Source: an uncultured Collinsella sp. (lineage in GTDB: Bacteria > Actinomycetota > Coriobacteriia > Coriobacteriales > Coriobacteriaceae). Taken from it: a stretch of 62,242 nt of DNA. The stretch covers positions 1 through 62,242 of the forward strand of contig CABRFZ010000013.1 of assembly GCA_902470365.1 (NCBI GenBank). The letters are read 5' to 3'. The notes under the pieces were generated by a model. It was not told the DNA's origin and ran no database searches. It saw nothing but the letters and a program-made list of their open reading frames with translations. The position numbers were made by a program, and so were the translations under genes. Shown piece after piece: positions 39,424 to 48,648 of the stretch (the stretch's first letter is position 1; each line of letters starts with the position of its first letter).

Positions 39424-40328
39424 AGGGCAAGCGCCGCCACGTTATTGTTGAAGTTACCGAGCGCGACGTCATCATCGCCGTAATGGCCGACCCATTGACA
39501 TAGGTTGGTGTAACAGCCCCACAGATTGGCATACTGCTGATACCACCTTGACCGGGGCGAGAATGTCTGACGACCGAACTCGGCTCGAATGACAAACATC
39601 TCCCCGACCAGGCTGTCGCACGGCCTGGGATCTCCCGTAGAGTTATAGGTCGAGACCACGTCATTGGCGCGGGTGACATAGCCATCGAGCATGTTGTATT
39701 TGGTCACGAGCCAGCTGTGGATACTCTCTTCCTCGGCAACCGAGAGACCACCCGAACCCGTGTCGCCGCCGGCGCCGCCGTCCGTCGAGCCACCACTCGA
39801 AGATCCACCGCCAGAGGCGGAGCCCGAACCGGAACCGCCGCTCGAGTTCGACGAATCGGAGCTGGAGCCAGACGAACCGGAGCCGCCAGGTTTCCCCGAC
39901 TGCTGCGTATCCTGACCCTTTTGCTGCTCGGCCTTGTTTACGACGGCCGAAACGCTGTTATCGGAAAGATGATGGATAATCTTGGTGTTGGTGAGCACGA
40001 TAGTCTTGCCGTTTGCCAGCATGATCTCGTTGGATGCCTGCTCGCTCTCGTCCGCGGGATCGACGCCAAACACGGTGCGCCCGACCACACTCGCCCACGC
40101 ATATCCGGTTGTCGTTCCCAAGTCGCTTTTGGCCTTGCGCCCAATATGCAGCTCGCGCGCAGCATGCGCCTGCACCATGGACGGCACCGTCATGCCATAA
40201 GCCGAAACACCGGCTATGACCAGCACGAGCGAGCAAGACAGCAGCACATACGCCCAAGGCGCCAGGCCCAGCCGGCGTCGCATGCGCACCGCGGCGCCAT
40301 GCTTTGTCTGAGTACCCCCGGGCCGCAT
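39420..40328 (-). CDS. Membrane-anchored protein with Ser/Gly linker
   Basis: 302 residues. One membrane helix (about 25-48) follows a basic N-terminus; then comes a small domain, a stretch of about 65 residues made largely of Ser, Gly and Asp (about 145-215), and a C-terminal Trp/Tyr-rich domain (WYQQYANLWGCYTNLCQW). No family recognised. The start at 40328 follows GGAGGAG; a longer frame upstream lacks a ribosome site. It starts an operon with the Ser/Thr kinase (overlap ATGA) and FHA protein, so it may be the kinase's sensor or substrate. Confidence 0.75.
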   Translation of the reverse strand: MRPGGTQTKHGAAVRMRRRLGLAPWAYVLLSCSLVLVIAGVSAYGMTVPSMVQAHAARELHIGRKAKSDLGTTTGYAWASVVGRTVFGVDPADESEQASNEIMLANGKTIVLTNTKIIHHLSDNSVSAVVNKAEQQKGQDTQQSGKPGGSGSSGSSSDSSNSSGGSGSGSASGGGSSSGGSTDGGAGGDTGSGGLSVAEEESIHSWLVTKYNMLDGYVTRANDVVSTYNSTGDPRPCDSLVGEMFVIRAEFGRQTFSPRSRWYQQYANLWGCYTNLCQWVGHYGDDDVALGNFNNNVAALAL

Positions 40329-40341
40329 GCGTTCTCCTCCA

Positions 40342-40370
40342 ACAAAAACACGCCGCTTAAAAGCGGCGCA
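40342..40370 (-). terminator. Terminator of the ybaB-recR transcript
   Basis: CGCCGCTT pairs with AAGCGGCG (40351-40358 with 40361-40368) and is followed by TTTTTGTT on the minus strand. It lies about 200 bp past recR and just before the 40328 start codon. Confidence 0.8.
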
Positions 40371-40571
40371 TTCTTTCATATTCACATTTGAGTGTATCAG
40401 CGAACCCAAAAGGTTGCGCAACGAATGGGCAAATACGAGGTGCGAGCGGACCCATCCACGCGATAAGCGGATGAAAAGCAGGTTTGTTGCACAACAAATG
40501 AATGAACGCGTGCCCAATTATGAGTGCCCCGTGCGGCAGGCCGACGGGACATGCCGTGGGACTGACGCCGC

Positions 40572-41168
40572 CTAGATCGCGCGGCGGGCCTCGATAGCGC
40601 GGCCAAGCGTAAGCTCGTCGGCATACTCCAAGTCGCCGCCCACGGGAAGGCCGCTCGCAAGACGCGATACCTCAACGCCCAATGGCTTGATGGTGCGAGC
40701 AAGGTAGCTCGCCGTGGTCTCGCCCTCGATGTTGGGGTTGGTGGCGATAATGACCTCGTGGATGTCCTCGTGGCCCAGGCGCGCCAGCAGCTCGCGGATA
40801 TGCAGCTGCTCGGGACCGATCTTGTCCATGGGGCTGATCACGCCGCCCAGCACATGGTAGAGGCCATGGTAGCTGCCCGTGCGCTCGATTGCCTGAACGT
40901 CGCGCGGCTCGCCCACCACGCAAATACGAGTGGTATCGCGCATCGGGTCCTGGCAGATGGAGCACTCGTCGGCCGTGGCGTAGTTAAAGCAACGGCTGCA
41001 AAAGTGGACCTCCTGCTTGACCTCCAGGATGGCCTCGGCCAGGCGGCGGGCCTCCTCGGCATCGGCCTCGAGCAGGTAATAGGCGATGCGCTGGGCCGAC
41101 TTGGGACCAATGCCCGGCAGACGACCCAGCTCATCGAGCAGTTTTTGCAGACTGTGATTCGCACTCAT
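40572..41168 (-). CDS. recR: Recombination protein RecR
   Basis: 198 residues, normal length. It works with RecO and RecF in loading RecA at gaps. It has an N-terminal helix-hairpin-helix (GRLPGIGPKSAQRIA), a four-Cys zinc motif (CSRC...CSIC), and a Toprim domain (ICVVGEPRDVQAIE, GLPVGGDLEYADELTL). It starts 13 bp after ybaB with a weak ribosome site, so translation is probably coupled to ybaB. ybaB and recR are normally found downstream of dnaX; here dnaX is separated by an opposite-strand gene. Confidence 0.97.
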   Translation of the reverse strand: MSANHSLQKLLDELGRLPGIGPKSAQRIAYYLLEADAEEARRLAEAILEVKQEVHFCSRCFNYATADECSICQDPMRDTTRICVVGEPRDVQAIERTGSYHGLYHVLGGVISPMDKIGPEQLHIRELLARLGHEDIHEVIIATNPNIEGETTASYLARTIKPLGVEVSRLASGLPVGGDLEYADELTLGRAIEARRAI

Positions 41169-41181
41169 ATATATGTGTGTC

Positions 41182-41502
41182 TTAGAACGGCATGCCCGGG
41201 ATGTTGAGGCCGCCGGTGATGGCGCCCATCTGCTTGTTGGCGAGCTCGTTGACGCCGCGGACGGCCTCGTTGACAGCAGCCATGATCATGTCCTGCAGCA
41301 TATCGACGTCCTCGGGATCGAGGGCATCGGGATCGATGGTGAGGTTGACGAGCTCCATCTCGCCGTTAACGGTCACCTTGACCATGCCGCCGCCGGCAGA
41401 GGCGTCGACGGTCTGGGACTTGAGGTTCTCCTGCGCGGCGGCAAGCTGCTCCTGCATCTTGCGGGCCTGCTTCATCATCTGCTGCATGTTCATACCGGCC
41501 AT
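41182..41502 (-). CDS. ybaB: YbaB/EbfC nucleoid-associated protein
   Basis: 106 residues. A small DNA-binding protein with a Met/Gln-rich first helix (MNMQQMMKQARKMQEQL) and conserved NGEMELVNLTIDPDAL. It forms dimers and is thought to help organise DNA near recombination genes. AAAGGAG precedes the ATG. Cotranscribed with recR. Confidence 0.95.
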   Translation of the reverse strand: MAGMNMQQMMKQARKMQEQLAAAQENLKSQTVDASAGGGMVKVTVNGEMELVNLTIDPDALDPEDVDMLQDMIMAAVNEAVRGVNELANKQMGAITGGLNIPGMPF

Positions 41503-41846
41503 GATGGCTCCTTTACGTGCGGCCGCACGCCGAGCTGCAAGGGCAGCCGGAGCGCGGCGGGACTTTCAAACTCAAAAATCGTACCACGGCGCGGGGCCAG
41601 CGAGCGGGGCGGACGTGTTACCTCAGTCGATATACATGTCCTGGAGTGCAAGCCGCGCCCAAAGATTATGCAAAGTTGAATAATTCGCATCTGAATAATA
41701 TTGAAAGCTAAATCTTGTAGAGCCGGAATCCGGTATTTTCTTTCTGCATCCAACTAAATGGCTAAATGCCGAGCCACTACTCGAGGTGGCGCGCATGACG
41801 GCGGGGTATAATCTGATTGCCATAAATAGCAATTTGGAGGTGCCCC
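41503..41846. other. Divergent intergenic region between ybaB and a membrane-protein gene
   Basis: About 340 bp. It holds a TATAAT box (41807-41812) for the rightward gene without a clear -35 partner, and AT-rich sequence at 41660-41760. No gene is seen. Confidence 0.5.
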
Positions 41847-42320
41847 ATGAATGCCCCCGACGCGCTCCAAAACATCCGCTCAAAACACCCCGTTGCATAT
41901 GTGGTTCTCTACCTCTTTGTCGGCTGGGCATTGCTGGTTGTCACCACCCATGCCATAGCCTTTGGAGCAGAACTGCTGATAGCCGGCTCGGACCAGCCCG
42001 TCGTCAAATGGGAAGCGACCGATGAGTGCACCGACGGAACCCGAACCATTTACTACAACAGCCCGTCCCTCTACCAAGAGTTCAAGGTCAAGATAAAGGA
42101 CTCCAAGATTGTCGATGCCGAACCGGGCTCTTTCTTGACAATCGGAGCAACCCTCAACGCCGAGCGAGTCGAGCACACGGACAGCCATGCGACGTATCGT
42201 ATCGACCTCAACATCCTAGGCCGACCGTCACGTACCTGTCTGCTCGAATGCGAGATACGCGGCACCGCGTTGCACATGTCCGAAATACAGATGCGCCCGG
42301 ACAAAGAGATCTCTTCTTGA
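41847..42320 (+). CDS. Small membrane protein of unknown function
   Basis: 157 residues. One membrane helix at about 17-43 follows a short basic N-terminus; the outer domain of about 110 residues is polar and beta-rich, with three Cys (CTDG and TCLLEC). TTTGGAGG precedes the ATG. It lies on the plus strand between dnaX and ybaB, which normally adjoin, and its stop is 21 bp from dnaX's stop. Its codon use is plainer and less GC-rich than its neighbours. No family recognised. Confidence 0.75.
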   Translation: MNAPDALQNIRSKHPVAYVVLYLFVGWALLVVTTHAIAFGAELLIAGSDQPVVKWEATDECTDGTRTIYYNSPSLYQEFKVKIKDSKIVDAEPGSFLTIGATLNAERVEHTDSHATYRIDLNILGRPSRTCLLECEIRGTALHMSEIQMRPDKEISS

Positions 42321-42341
42321 GCAGTATACCCGCCCGCGCAG

Positions 42342-44798
42342 CTACTCCACCGGTTTGAAGATGGTGGACTGACCGAAGACGCTGCGGATGAGGTCTTTGG
42401 CCTCGTCCTCGGTCTGCGGGATGCTCGGGGCTGCACCCTGATGGCCGAAGGGGCTGCCCGCACCGGGGTTGGACTCCCAGGGAGCCGCAGGAGCGTCCTC
42501 CTCTTTGGGGGCAGCTACAGCGGACTTGGGCGCGGACGCCGCACCCGGCACGTCGAACGGAGGCAGATCGTCCCCGCTCGCATCGCCAGCGAAGCCGCCG
42601 ACCATAGCGTCGTCGTAGGGCACCTGCTCGGATTCCCACGGCGCGGACTGCGCGACAGGCTGAGCCTTGGGGGCAGCCGAGCGCTCGGGCGCACGGGGTG
42701 CGGGCTCGGTCGGGAGCTTACCCGTGGCAGGAGCACCGGCGGGGTTGTTGGAGCGTAGCCAGGGGACCTTAGCTAGGTCGGATGACTTGGGCGCAGGCGC
42801 GGCAGCGGGCTTGGGCGCGGGTGTCGGAGCAGCCGGTTTGGGCGCTGCGGGCTTAGGCGCCGACGGAGTCGATGCCGCTACCGGCGCCGCTTGCTGCTGC
42901 GGCGCGCTGGCGCTCGAGGATACAGGGGCCGCCGAGGACACGGGTTGCGGGTCCGCAGATGCCGCAGCCCGTGCAGATGGAGAATGCTCCTCATGTTGAG
43001 GAGCCGGCGTGCCACCCCCATCCAGGACATAGTCGACGGTACGACGACCGAAGACCGCGCAGACCGTCGGCAGGACCACCGACTGCGTATCGGCGCGACC
43101 GAGCATCTTAATGGCAAAAGTCGAACCCGCGGGGAACGAGACCGTGAGCTTGGAGCCGTCGTCGGCCGTGGCGCGGGCGTTGAGCAAGAGCCCTGCGTAG
43201 GAAGCCTGACGCGCCTTGACACGCTCGACAACCTCGGCCCATTTGCGCTGCAGCTCTCCGGCATCCTCGACCGCGGGCGTCTCGGCGGCACCGGCGGCGG
43301 CAACCTGGGCGGCGTTGTTGGGCTGGGGCTTAGGTGCCGGAGCGGTGGCAGGCGCGGGGGCCGCAACGGGCTGAGGCGCAGGCGCTGCAGGCTTGGAGGC
43401 TGACACGGACGCAGAACGGGGCGCAGGCTGGGCAGCCGGAACAGCAGCGCCGCGGTCCCAAGGCATGCCACCCTGATGCGCAGACGTAGCAGCGGGGGCG
43501 GCGGTCGCCGCAGGAGTAACAGCTCGGGCACCCGAGATCAGCGTCGGCTGCTGGACAGCGGGTGCGGATGCAGCAGGCGCACTCGCTCGAGCAGCAGCCA
43601 CGCTCGCCGGAACGGCGGCGTTGGCAACCATGGCCTCCAAGCGAGCCACGCGCTCGGCCAATGCCTCAATCGTTAAATCGGCCTCGGGACGCGTCAGGCG
43701 CGTGCAGGCGATCTCGAGCACCAGGCGCACGTCGCTCGCACCCCTCATCTCCAAGGCGGCATCGTCGAGCACCGTCAGCACGCGAGCCAGACGATCGGCA
43801 GGATGCTCGCCAAAGGCAGCGGCCTCGGCTGCAAGCGCCTCGGCCTGCTCGACACCGCCCTCAAACAACTCAGCACGGGCACCGGCAACGCAGGCAACAT
43901 ACACGTCGCGCACGTGCGCCACCAGGTCGCGCGTCAGTTCCAGCAGATCGTTACCTTCCTCGACCTGCGCGCGAATAAGCCCATAGAGCTCGGCAACATC
44001 GCGATCGGCGATGGCGCGGGCAAACTCGCCCAGGATCTGGTCCGAAACCTCGCCCAAAAGCGAGCGGGCGTCGTCCGCATGCACAGAACCGTTGCCAAAG
44101 ACGCTCAGCTGCTCCAGCGTGGAGAGCGCGTCGCGCATGCCGCCCTTGGCATGGCGCGCCACGATGGCGAGCGCCTCGTCGTCGTAATCGAAGCCCTCCT
44201 GCTCGCACACGTAGGACAGGCGATGCTCGATATCCTCGTTGCCGATGCGGTGGAAATCGAAGCGCTGGCAGCGCGAGAGGATGGTCTCCAGAATCTTTTG
44301 CGGGTCGGTGGTGCACAGCACAAAGATCACGTGTGCCGGCGGCTCCTCGAGCGTCTTGAGCAGCGCGTTGAACGCCGCCGTCGTGAGCATGTGGACCTCG
44401 TCGATGATATAGATCTTGTACTTGCCGCGCACCGGGGCAAAGTTGACGGAGTTGATGATCTCCTCGCGCACGTTGTCCACGCCGGTACGGCTTGCGGCAT
44501 CGAGCTCGTAGACATCGGGGTGGTTGCCTTCGGCGATGAGCTCGCACTCCTCGCAAGTACCGTCGGGCATGCAGCCGCTTGCACCCTCGGCGCGCGCCGC
44601 CTCGGCATTGCGGCACAGCAGTGCCTTGGCCAGAATGCGCGCCATGGTGGTCTTGCCCGTACCGCGCGGTCCGCAGAACAGGTAGGCGTGGGACAGGCGC
44701 CCCTCGGTGATGGCGTGCTCGAGCGTCGAGACGATATGTTGCTGGCCCACCACGGAGTCGAAGGTGAGCGGGCGATACTTTCGGTACAACGATTCCAT
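42342..44798 (-). CDS. dnaX: DNA polymerase III subunit gamma/tau
   Basis: 818 residues. It is the clamp-loader ATPase. Walker A is GPRGTGKTTMARI, Walker B is IIDEVHML, the zinc module has CRNAEA...CMPDGTCEEC, and the sensor is LCTTDPQKI followed by the Arg finger region SRCQRF. The C-terminal half (about 430-800) is Ala/Pro-rich, long for the family, and holds the tau-specific part that would bind the polymerase. The start MESLYRKYRP at 44798 follows GGGGGAG. It diverges from the plus-strand gene at 44915. Confidence 0.96.
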   Translation of the reverse strand: MESLYRKYRPLTFDSVVGQQHIVSTLEHAITEGRLSHAYLFCGPRGTGKTTMARILAKALLCRNAEAARAEGASGCMPDGTCEECELIAEGNHPDVYELDAASRTGVDNVREEIINSVNFAPVRGKYKIYIIDEVHMLTTAAFNALLKTLEEPPAHVIFVLCTTDPQKILETILSRCQRFDFHRIGNEDIEHRLSYVCEQEGFDYDDEALAIVARHAKGGMRDALSTLEQLSVFGNGSVHADDARSLLGEVSDQILGEFARAIADRDVAELYGLIRAQVEEGNDLLELTRDLVAHVRDVYVACVAGARAELFEGGVEQAEALAAEAAAFGEHPADRLARVLTVLDDAALEMRGASDVRLVLEIACTRLTRPEADLTIEALAERVARLEAMVANAAVPASVAAARASAPAASAPAVQQPTLISGARAVTPAATAAPAATSAHQGGMPWDRGAAVPAAQPAPRSASVSASKPAAPAPQPVAAPAPATAPAPKPQPNNAAQVAAAGAAETPAVEDAGELQRKWAEVVERVKARQASYAGLLLNARATADDGSKLTVSFPAGSTFAIKMLGRADTQSVVLPTVCAVFGRRTVDYVLDGGGTPAPQHEEHSPSARAAASADPQPVSSAAPVSSSASAPQQQAAPVAASTPSAPKPAAPKPAAPTPAPKPAAAPAPKSSDLAKVPWLRSNNPAGAPATGKLPTEPAPRAPERSAAPKAQPVAQSAPWESEQVPYDDAMVGGFAGDASGDDLPPFDVPGAASAPKSAVAAPKEEDAPAAPWESNPGAGSPFGHQGAAPSIPQTEDEAKDLIRSVFGQSTIFKPVE

Positions 44799-44914
44799 GG
44801 GTGCTCCCCCGGGTATACTGAGTCTTGTTGCCGCGGCGGCCATGCGGTCGCACGGCATACTGCATTCCATAATAACCCGTACGGCGAGCCCGCCGCGATA
44901 GGAGTCCAAAGAGC

Positions 44915-45631
44915 ATGGCAGACGCAGAGAGCAACCTCGTTCCCTCCGAAGCAGCCGACCAGGTCGAGGTCGCGCTCGAGGAGCAGGCCGCAGCCGATGA
45001 CGGCATCCTGTACCTCAACGAGTACCAGTACGAAAACGACCTGGTCACCGACTTCGCCCGCCTGGTCGCCTCGCCCAGGCGTCGCGGCTCGCTGTATGTC
45101 GCCGCGGCAGTTGCCGCGCTCATCGGCATCGGCATGCTGGTGGCCGGCGGCAACTGGATCAAGTTTGGCGTCGTGCTGATCGTGTTCGGCGCCTTTTTGG
45201 CCTGGTGGAGCAAGAACCTGCACCACACGCTAGCCCGCGACTTTATCGACGCCGTCGAGGCCGACGAGTCCATGGGTGGCCGCTATCGCCGCGTCGCCGC
45301 CAACGAGGACGGCCTGATGGTTTGGGGCAAGAGCGGCAAGTCGCAGTTCTTCCCGTTTGAAAAGCTCGACCACGTGCTCGACGGCGAGCGCATCTTTGTG
45401 GCCATGTTCGCCGACCAGGGCGTGACGATTCCCAAGGACACCTTCGTCCGTGGCGATGCCGAGCAGTTTGGCACCTTCCTTAAGGCGCGCATCAACAAAA
45501 AACTCCGCATCGAGACCAAACGTAAGAAGATGAAGGCCGAGAAGGCCGCTGCCAAGGCCAAGCAGGAAAGCGAGCCCAAGAACGCAAAGGCCAAACAGCG
45601 TAAGCAGAAGAAGAACAAGAAGAAGCGCTAA
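44915..45631 (+). CDS. Two-helix membrane protein with YcxB-like region
   Basis: 238 residues. Two membrane helices (about 62-105) are followed by a beta-rich stretch (about 115-190) resembling the YcxB-like C-terminal domain (VWGKSGKSQFFPFEKLDHV). The tail is Lys-rich (last 40 residues almost half Lys), which suggests nucleic-acid or membrane-surface contact. AGGAG lies 10 nt before the ATG. It diverges from dnaX. Function unknown. Confidence 0.82.
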   Translation: MADAESNLVPSEAADQVEVALEEQAAADDGILYLNEYQYENDLVTDFARLVASPRRRGSLYVAAAVAALIGIGMLVAGGNWIKFGVVLIVFGAFLAWWSKNLHHTLARDFIDAVEADESMGGRYRRVAANEDGLMVWGKSGKSQFFPFEKLDHVLDGERIFVAMFADQGVTIPKDTFVRGDAEQFGTFLKARINKKLRIETKRKKMKAEKAAAKAKQESEPKNAKAKQRKQKKNKKKR

Positions 45632-45781
45632 GGCCGAGCCAGATAGGCCACCTCGCCCCGCTACCTTCACCATGCGCCCGAGCGTGCTAAACTAGCAGCA
45701 TCTATGCCACCGCGAACGCCGGAACGGGCCGCGCCCGCGCCCGCCGCTCGCAAACGAACTTTAAACGCACGAGGGTTGGCC

Positions 45782-47635
45782 ATGCCGCTTTTCTCGCAAC
45801 ATACCGCCCGGTTCTCACCGGACGTTCCCTTGGAGGGCACCAGCTCTCGCGAGCTGCTCAAGCGGTTCCAGCCGCTCGAGACGCTCGCGACCGGCGGTTT
45901 TGGCTCCATCGAGATTTGCCGCGACACGCACCTGCGCCGTCGCGTCGCCATTAAGCGCATCCCCCTCACAAGCGGTGCCGGCATGCCCGCCAGCGACATC
46001 ATGGATGTCCTGCGCGAGGCACACACCGCCGCCATGCTTCAACATCCCAATATCGTACAGGTTATCGACTTTACGCACGATACTGCCTATGCCTACCTCG
46101 TCATGGAATATGTCGACGGCATGTCGCTCGCCGATTTTTTGCATCGCGTGGACGGCCATTCGCTCACCTTTGACGAGGCCGCGGCCATTGCCGACGCGCT
46201 GGGCCAGGCGCTCACCTTCGCCCATAGCAACGGCGTGCTCCACCTCGATATTAAGCCCGCCAACGTGCTCATCGACCACTCGGGCAATGTAAAGCTCACC
46301 GACTTTGGCATGGCGCGGCTGTCGTCTGCCGGCGGCTTTGGCGGCTCGCGCGGCGGCACCATCGGCTACATGCCACCCGAGCAGCTCGACATCGAGACTG
46401 GCACGGTCGACGAGCGCGCCGATGTCTTTGCCCTCGCCTGCGTGATCTACGAGGGCCTGTGCGGCAGCGCCCCCTTTATGGCCGCCACGCCCGCCGACTC
46501 GCTCGGCCGCATCATCGGCGGTGCCACCTACCCCAGCGAGCTCATCCCGCACTTTCCCCCGGGAGCCGAGGCTGCGCTCATGAGCGCCCTCTCCCCCATG
46601 CCGCAAGACCGCCCCAGCAGCATCGAGGCTTTTTGCGACCAGCTGCTCGCCGGCTTGGGCAGTGTGCGCGAAGGCCGTCGCAGCTTGGAGCAGATGGTGG
46701 GCGAGCTATCGGATGACGAGCGCGCGGCAGACGATATCGAATCGTTGCCCTATGAGGACGACACCATCGAGGTCGACCCCGCGCTCGGCTGGGCCGGCAC
46801 GCGCTGGGGCCACGCGCGCGATTACGCCATGCGCGCCATCTCGGCGCTAACGTGCGGCGCCTTTAGCTTTTTGATCATGCAGACGGCTGGCGTCGCGGCG
46901 CTTCCCGGACTTATTGCCGCGGCCATCGCGATTGGGGCGGCCGCCGGCCTGGCCCCGCAGATTGGCTCGGCTATCTCGGCCGTGGGCTTTTTGGTACTTA
47001 TGGCCAACGCCACCATGCAGGCGCAAGGCATCCTGTCGATTCTGCCCGTCGCGGTGCTCTTTGCCGCCGCCATGTCCGGTTGGTGGATCGCCTGGGGCCG
47101 CACCGAGGCCGCCGCGAGCGCCGCGCTCACCTGCGCGGTGGCACTTTGCTGTCTAACGGGCGACGTCCTCCTTGCCGCCGGGGCGGCCGCCGGCATCGCG
47201 GCCTTTTGGCTCGGCCCGGCAAGCGCCGCGGCCGCCACGGGAATGGGCGCGCTTTTTGGCCGCCTGGCTACGGTTGCGCTTTCCGCCGGAGGCGTGCTGG
47301 GGCTCGGCAATGTTGCCGCAGCGCTGGGAGACATGCTCTTCTGGGCTGCCGTCGTGCTTGTCGCGGCGACAGCTGCACTAACATCTCTGCTGCTCAACGT
47401 CCATGCCAAGCGTGCCGAGCAGGGTTCGAACCTGGCTGCAATCGCTGCCATCGCCGGCTGCGGAATAGGCTCCGCAGCGTCGCTCTGTCTTGCACACCAT
47501 ATGGAAATTGCCAGCCTTGCGGCCGCGGTCGTCGTCAAGGCGGCGGTTGCGGGAACCCTATCCTCTATAATCGTTGGGATATGCCTATATTTGCTCGGAT
47601 ACCAAAGAACCTATACGGAGAGTGATCTTTCGTGA
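45782..47635 (+). CDS. Polytopic membrane Ser/Thr protein kinase
   Basis: 617 residues. The kinase domain (about 20-290) has a glycine loop ATGGFGSIE, ATP Lys in VAIKRI, catalytic loop HLDIKPANVLI and DFGMA. HLD replaces the usual HRD, so it may not need activation-loop phosphorylation. The C-terminal 230 residues are hydrophobic with perhaps seven helices. A TAAACT box (45688-45693) sits so close to an in-frame ATG at 45704 that leaderless translation giving 26 more residues is possible; I list 45782, which has GAGGG upstream. It starts the pknB-type operon and overlaps the next gene by GTGA. Confidence 0.85.
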   Translation: MPLFSQHTARFSPDVPLEGTSSRELLKRFQPLETLATGGFGSIEICRDTHLRRRVAIKRIPLTSGAGMPASDIMDVLREAHTAAMLQHPNIVQVIDFTHDTAYAYLVMEYVDGMSLADFLHRVDGHSLTFDEAAAIADALGQALTFAHSNGVLHLDIKPANVLIDHSGNVKLTDFGMARLSSAGGFGGSRGGTIGYMPPEQLDIETGTVDERADVFALACVIYEGLCGSAPFMAATPADSLGRIIGGATYPSELIPHFPPGAEAALMSALSPMPQDRPSSIEAFCDQLLAGLGSVREGRRSLEQMVGELSDDERAADDIESLPYEDDTIEVDPALGWAGTRWGHARDYAMRAISALTCGAFSFLIMQTAGVAALPGLIAAAIAIGAAAGLAPQIGSAISAVGFLVLMANATMQAQGILSILPVAVLFAAAMSGWWIAWGRTEAAASAALTCAVALCCLTGDVLLAAGAAAGIAAFWLGPASAAAATGMGALFGRLATVALSAGGVLGLGNVAAALGDMLFWAAVVLVAATAALTSLLLNVHAKRAEQGSNLAAIAAIAGCGIGSAASLCLAHHMEIASLAAAVVVKAAVAGTLSSIIVGICLYLLGYQRTYTESDLS

Positions 47636-48642
47636 ACTTCCTGAACATCTTCGAGGACCACGTGGCCGGCATCTTCGGTGCCACCCGTGCCCCGTTCTCC
47701 TTTAAGAAGCTTGCCAAGCAGGCCGCTCGCGACATGGAGGATCAGACTCTGGTGATCAACGGCGTCAACACCGCGCCGGCGCTCTATACCATCCTGATCG
47801 CCGCCGACGACGATCCCATGCTCGCCCCGTTCTACCCCGAGCTTTCGCGCGAAGTCCGCGAGTTTGTGAAGGCACAGGCCGAAAAGCGCCGCTATGTGTT
47901 TGTCGGCGAGCCCCTCGTTCGCTTTATGATCGACCCGCAGCTGCGTGCCGGTAAGTTCTCGGTCTTTGCCGAGAACGTCGACGCCCCCACGCTCGGTCGT
48001 CTGTACGAGGAAGAGCGCGCCTACCAGAATGGCCTGGGCCAGAACAACTCGGCAGCAAGCCGCGCCGCCAGCGCTCCCCGCGCCGGCAAGCAGCAATTCG
48101 CCGCTCCGCAGCAACAGCACCCCGCCGCCATGCCCCAGCAGCCGTCGCCCCGTGCCGCCGCTCCCGACCCGCTCGCCGTGGCCGATCCCTTTGCGCCCAG
48201 CGTCCCCGACCCCGCCGCCGCGCCCATCCCCGTGCCGCAGACCGTCTCTCGTGACGCCCTCGCCGGTATGGGCGGAGCCGCCGCGACCGGCGCCGCCGTG
48301 GGCCTTGGCGCCGCAGCCGGTATTGCCTCCAACATGGCGAGCGCCCGCGCCCCGCAGCGCCCGCTCGCCCAGCTCGTCGACGTCGTGAGCGGCGAGAGCC
48401 ACAGCATCACTTCCGCGCAGGTGACCATCGGTCGCGAGCGTTCGGTTTCGGACATCGCCCTGCGCGACCCCAACGTGTCGCGCCGTCACGCCCAGCTCAC
48501 CTTCACCGGTTCGGACTGGTCGATCGAGGACCTCAATTCCACCAACGGCACGCTCGTCAACAACCGCCGCATCACGCGCTGCCCGCTGCGCAACGGCGAC
48601 CTGCTGACGTTTGGCCTGAGCACCTTTGAATTTAGGGGATAG
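47632..48642 (+). CDS. fhaA: FhaA-like protein (DUF3662 and FHA domains)
   Basis: 336 residues. The N-terminal DUF3662 (about 1-120) begins NFLNIFEDHVAGIFG; a Pro/Ala/Gln-rich linker (about 140-240) joins it to a C-terminal FHA domain with VTIGRERSVSDI, SRRHAQL and NSTNGTLVNN. In Mycobacterium FhaA binds the PknB-phosphorylated MurJ partner and controls peptidoglycan synthesis. The start is GTG at 47632, overlapping the kinase's TGA. It is followed 6 bp later by fhaB. Confidence 0.93.
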   Translation: MNFLNIFEDHVAGIFGATRAPFSFKKLAKQAARDMEDQTLVINGVNTAPALYTILIAADDDPMLAPFYPELSREVREFVKAQAEKRRYVFVGEPLVRFMIDPQLRAGKFSVFAENVDAPTLGRLYEEERAYQNGLGQNNSAASRAASAPRAGKQQFAAPQQQHPAAMPQQPSPRAAAPDPLAVADPFAPSVPDPAAAPIPVPQTVSRDALAGMGGAAATGAAVGLGAAAGIASNMASARAPQRPLAQLVDVVSGESHSITSAQVTIGRERSVSDIALRDPNVSRRHAQLTFTGSDWSIEDLNSTNGTLVNNRRITRCPLRNGDLLTFGLSTFEFRG

Positions 48643-48648
48643 TCGCTT

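Noticed and set aside
44799..44914. Signal-recognition-particle RNA next to dnaX
   Set aside because: The short divergent region has no matching hairpin with the GGAA-type loop and no room for the RNA.
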